From NCBI GenBank assembly GCA_021464525.1, contig JADRCO010001153.1:1-21994 (forward strand): 21,994 nt of DNA. Reading direction: 5' to 3'. The DNA is from Rhizophagus sp. LPA8_4_AMF (lineage: Eukaryota > Glomeromycota > Glomeromycetes > Glomerales > Glomeraceae). A model generated the notes under the pieces. The model was given only the letters and a program-made list of their open reading frames with translations. It was not told the DNA's origin and did no database searches. Of the stretch, positions 19,304 through 21,994 are shown in pieces. Numbering within the stretch: position 1 is the stretch's first letter; the number at the start of each line of letters is the position of its first letter. The position numbers and the translations under genes are program-made.

Positions 19304-20352
19304 GTAAGAAACTTTATATTTTACTTAAAAAAAACCTTTTTCATATATTAATAAATTTTTGTATACTGTAGGTTAAAGCATATTCAATTAATGAAACTAA
19401 TTGTATTATTTCAATATATGGAATATCTCAAAATTCAGAAACGAAAAATTATATAATGGTTTTTGAATACGCGGAGGGTGGAACTTTAAGCGATTGGATA
19501 AATAAGAATTATGAAGACTTTGATTGGAAAAATAGGTTAACAAAATTAATAAGAATTATTCTGGGTCTTGAAGAAATCCACATAAAAGACATGGTTCACC
19601 GTGATTTACATGTGGGAAATATATTACTTGAAAAAATCTCGGTATTTTCTGAAACTACAATAAATCCTGATAATGTATATGTTTCAGATATGGGATTAAG
19701 TGGACAAGTCAATAATACAGATAAAATAGATAAAACAAAAATTTATGGAGTTCTGCCATATGTAGCTCCTGAGGTTTTAAATGAAAAACCTTATACTCAA
19801 GCATCTGATATATATAGTTTTGGTATGATTATGTATTTTATAGCAACTGGAAGATCGCCTTTTGCTGGTTGTGATTATGATAAACATCTAGCACATAGAA
19901 TATGCGTTAATGATTTTAGACCTGAAATTAATGAACTAATAGTACCAAAATGTTATATAGACTTAATGAAAAGGTGTTGGGATTCAAATCCAGATAATAG
20001 ACCAAGTGCTACTGAAGTAAAAGAAATGATTATTGTGTTTTGTGAATCATACTTGCATCGTGAGGATCCAGAGCTTACAGAAATTGAAAAAGAACAGCGC
20101 GATGAAATTAAAGCACAATTTGAATATGCAGAATTGTATAGAAAAGAATATACTAATTCTTCTTTTGCAAGTAATCAAAATGATCATCCAGACCATGGTA
20201 ATATTGATAACAGTGATAATGATAATGTTGATAATAACAACAACAACTTCTTTAGTGATCCTCTTGCATTTGAACAAGTAATAGTACCAGATGACTTTAG
20301 TGATCCTCTTGCATTTGAACAATCAGAATTGATACCGTATATTGTCGACTAA
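15911..20352 (+). CDS. TKL-like protein kinase with six zinc-ribbon/N-lobe modules and one catalytic C-lobe, 7 exons
   Basis: Predicted protein of about 1242 residues. Exons: 15911-16330, 16413-16880, 16955-17416, 17716-18159, 18242-18709, 18818-19303, 19372-20352; all six introns are phase 0. Each of six modules has CX2CX11CX2C (first Cys at residues 16, 180, 328, 482, 635, 793), an IDxLIxxMQ-like helix, FEWIPY, YSAxW and a VxLK lysine (K126 in module 1, K901 in module 6). Only module 6 keeps GxGxFxxV (864-871). One C-lobe follows: HRD (992-994), N999, DMG in place of DFG (1022-1024), APE (1048-1050). An active Ser/Thr-type kinase is plausible. Residues 1-6, MGNTTS, fit an N-myristoylation signal, suggesting membrane attachment (inference). 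The tail is Asp/Asn-rich and ends in a duplicated FSDPLAFEQ. The start is the first ATG of the open exon. Confidence 0.82.
17417..17715 (+). other. Enlarged intron 3 of the kinase gene (299 bp)
   Basis: The other five introns are 68-108 bp. This one starts with a good donor GTAAGTATAA and ends TTTTATTTAATAG. The extra 200 bp include an alternating TATATA tract and a more balanced patch (cgacgttaagcaaacaatta), suggesting an insertion. No reading frame or inverted ends were recognised. Confidence 0.65.
20251..20322 (+). repeat. 27-bp direct repeat in the kinase tail
   Basis: The 27 bases encoding FSDPLAFEQ occur identically at 20251-20277 and 20296-20322, a 45-bp period in frame. The repeat follows an Asn/Asp codon-repeat stretch (gataatgataatg, aacaacaac). 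Confidence 0.9.
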
Positions 20353-21400
20353 AAGATTTGGCGTATTCCTATATAAGTTATATTTTCCTTCTCAATATAT
20401 TGAATACATGATGTGAATATAAATCAAATTTAAAATTTCTCATATTCTTATAGTACTGGCATTTATTTAGATCCAGGTATTTTAGTCGGTGCTATACTGT
20501 ACTGTAAAATTTATAAGTAATCTACAAAGTTTTATCATTAAATATTCTAACATCGAACAATACAATAGTATTTCGTTATTTTTTATTTAAATTTCTTATA
20601 TGTATATTTTCTTTCTTATGTAATAAAATTTATTACTTAAATCAAAATTTTAATAAATTTCCTGATTTATAAGTACTAGTTATGTAATTATATACAGTGA
20701 GTATTTATTTAAATAAATTTTATTTCATTTCATATACTATAGTTATAATGAAAAATGCGCGAGCATATAAAAATATTTTTTTATTATGATGAATATTCAA
20801 AGTACACCATTTTTCGCGTTTTTATTTTTTATTTATTTATTTTTTTATAGTAATAAAAAGAATTTAACTGTAATTTTCACAGGAAAAATTTATTTTAAAA
20901 GTTTTACTATAAAAATAAATAAAATATTAATAGTTATTCTTATAACTTTTTATCTTTTGTCCTGCAACATTCTTTTTATTAAATAAATTTATAATGAATG
21001 AGCATTGAAATAGGAAATTTGCTATTTGTATAAAACAAATGAATAAAATATGAATCAAATTGTTTTTTAAATAATTTTGATGTGTTACTTTTAAGGCTAG
21101 AAAATTTTTATATTTAGTGTATATACTATATGCATGATAGTAATACTATTAGTAATACTATTAGCTATAGTAGATTTATTTATATACTATATTACATTCT
21201 TCAAATTTTGAAGTACAGTCTAGTTGTAAAAGAACGGTATTACTCTATAGTATTAATGATCTTACTTTTTAACTAAATATCTTACTACTTTTTATATTTC
21301 AGGAATTTTGGTTGTTATATTTTTTTATTTTTGTAATTTTTCAAAATAAAGTTTGAAACGTAAAAACAAGTATATCATATTACCCTGTAGCAGTAGATAC
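20353..21400. other. AT-rich downstream region
   Basis: No supportable gene. AATAAA at 20622-20627 is a possible polyadenylation signal for the kinase transcript, about 270 bp after the stop. A tandem TAGTAATACTAT (two copies) lies at about 21138-21163. A 66-codon frame at 20786-20986 is only F/I/L/K-rich composition. Confidence 0.5.
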
Positions 21401-21538
21401 ACGCTTCTTTGATAAAGAACCATAAAAAGAATGTTTCCTTATTAAAAAACCAAAAATTCATTTTTTCTTACAATTTATCAATTCATCGTTATGTACATAT
21501 TTATAAATGTAAACATAAAAAAATAGTGTTCGGAAAAT

Positions 21539-21631
21539 ATGGCAAAAGGAAATCGAGACTGCCGATCAAAATCTTCTGCATCCGAAGCGAATCATTTCCA
21601 AGTTGGTTTAATGAAAAAATCAAATAAGTGA
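21539..21631 (+). CDS. Possible 30-codon small ORF or first exon
   Basis: An ATG opens MAKGNRDCRSKSSASEANHF and ten further residues (QVGLMKKSNK) before TGA. The segment is more G+C-rich than its surroundings and has ordinary codon variety, unlike nearby frames. AATAAGTGATAA at its end could hide a donor, making this a first exon whose continuation is lost or lies elsewhere. I do not recognise the product. It could equally be a frame in repetitive DNA. Confidence 0.25.
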   Translation: MAKGNRDCRSKSSASEANHFQVGLMKKSNK

Positions 21632-21660
21632 TAATATAAATTTGTAATTTGGAATGACTC

Positions 21661-21720
21661 AAACCTGAATGAGATCATTCGAAGGTCATTCAATGGTCAT
21701 AAATGACCTGGTCATTTGCC
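21661..21720. repeat. GGTCAT-rich inverted repeat
   Basis: Contains repeated (A)GGTCATT/AATGACC words and a perfect 8-bp inverted pair AAATGACC-T-GGTCATTT at 21701-21717. It resembles the end of a small repetitive element. Confidence 0.5.
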
Positions 21721-21760
21721 ATCACTAATAAAGAATGGATGGAATTAACCAGAGATCATT

Positions 21761-21880
21761 TAGGCATGGCTAGCAAAATATGGGAATAAAAACTTGAGAC
21801 AACTACGTGAAGCCGTAATGAAATTTTATCTTCCAAGTGATGTTTCTTATCTTATAATGCAGTCTTTGGTATGTATGATG
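21761..21880 (+). pseudogene. Possible broken coding scrap
   Basis: From 21733 one frame reads EWMELTRDHLGMASKIWE then stops; the next frame reads YGNKNLRQLREAVMKFYLPS followed by further open codons until the tandem repeat. Together they look like a frameshifted remnant, perhaps of a transposon protein, but there is no recognised motif. Confidence 0.2.
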
Positions 21881-21892
21881 CTTGCGATGTAT

Positions 21893-21994
21893 ATAGCGAT
21901 TGTATAGAAAGTTTACTGAATTTCAACTTTATTATAACAATTGTATAGAAAATTTACTGAATTTGAACTTTTTTATAACGATTGTAAGAACATT
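21893..21994. repeat. Tandem repeat of about 46 bp running off the window end
   Basis: GCGATTGTATAGAAAGTTTA and its continuation (ctgaatttcaactttattataac) repeats with few changes as aattgtatagaaaatttactg..., then begins a third time as gattgtaag at the window edge. The true length cannot be seen. Confidence 0.75.

Noticed and set aside
20786-20986. 66-codon hydrophobic frame that could be a small membrane protein
   Set aside because: Composition is only that of AT-rich DNA (F, I, L, K, N); no other support.
1-21994. tRNA or rRNA genes
   Set aside because: I looked for T-arm words (GGTTCGAATCC-like) and rRNA core motifs on both strands and saw none. A covariance-model scan would be needed to exclude degenerate tRNAs.

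Overview
This is nuclear DNA of a eukaryote with small spliceosomal introns, most likely an arbuscular mycorrhizal fungus of the Rhizophagus (Glomeromycota) type. The reasons are the very AT-rich non-coding sequence with long A and T runs, introns of roughly 70-110 bp with GT...AG borders, and two genes whose protein style I associate with large expanded families in that group: a beta-propeller/ion-transport protein, and a TKL-like kinase with an N-terminal CX2CX11CX2C motif. The taxon and family assignments rest on recognition, not on a search.

Layout: 1-840 is AT-rich non-coding DNA that opens with a 33-bp tandem repeat. 840-1740 is a degenerate A-rich simple-repeat array. 1741-2848 is unassigned and holds a perfect 13-bp inverted repeat. 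2934-8466 (+) is one 19-exon gene of about 1321 residues: split propeller, then a six-helix TRP-like channel, then a C-terminal coiled coil. 8470-10660 is non-coding with possible minus-strand exon remnants, small tandem repeats and a duplicated hairpin repeat. 10664-11216 is a second exon/intron-like tandem array without a consistent frame. 11217-13490 holds possible Helitron-like 3' ends and the inverted counterpart (12430-12970) of the 840-1740 array. 13515-15184 has short inverted-repeat elements and a purine-rich tract. 15911-20352 (+) is a 7-exon kinase gene of about 1242 residues. 20353-21994 is AT-rich DNA with small repeats and weak coding scraps.

The most unusual content is in the two genes. 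In the channel gene, between the two propeller halves, twelve mutually homologous introns (72-89 bp) are separated by eleven very short exons (9-54 nt). Every one of these exons is a multiple of three, all are in phase 0, and together they read through 73 codons without a stop. The ten smallest are about 48% G+C, against about 13% in an intron between them. In the kinase gene, the zinc-ribbon plus kinase N-lobe unit is repeated six times, each copy bounded by phase-0 introns at the same codon position, and only one catalytic C-lobe follows. All six zinc ribbons keep perfect spacing, but only the last glycine loop is intact.

Both genes therefore share one design: arrays of symmetric exons that could be skipped or included in any combination without breaking the frame. 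A third, apparently non-coding or decayed array at 10664-11216 shows whole exon-plus-intron units duplicating in tandem. Whether alternative splicing is actually used to diversify these proteins is inference and needs RNA data.
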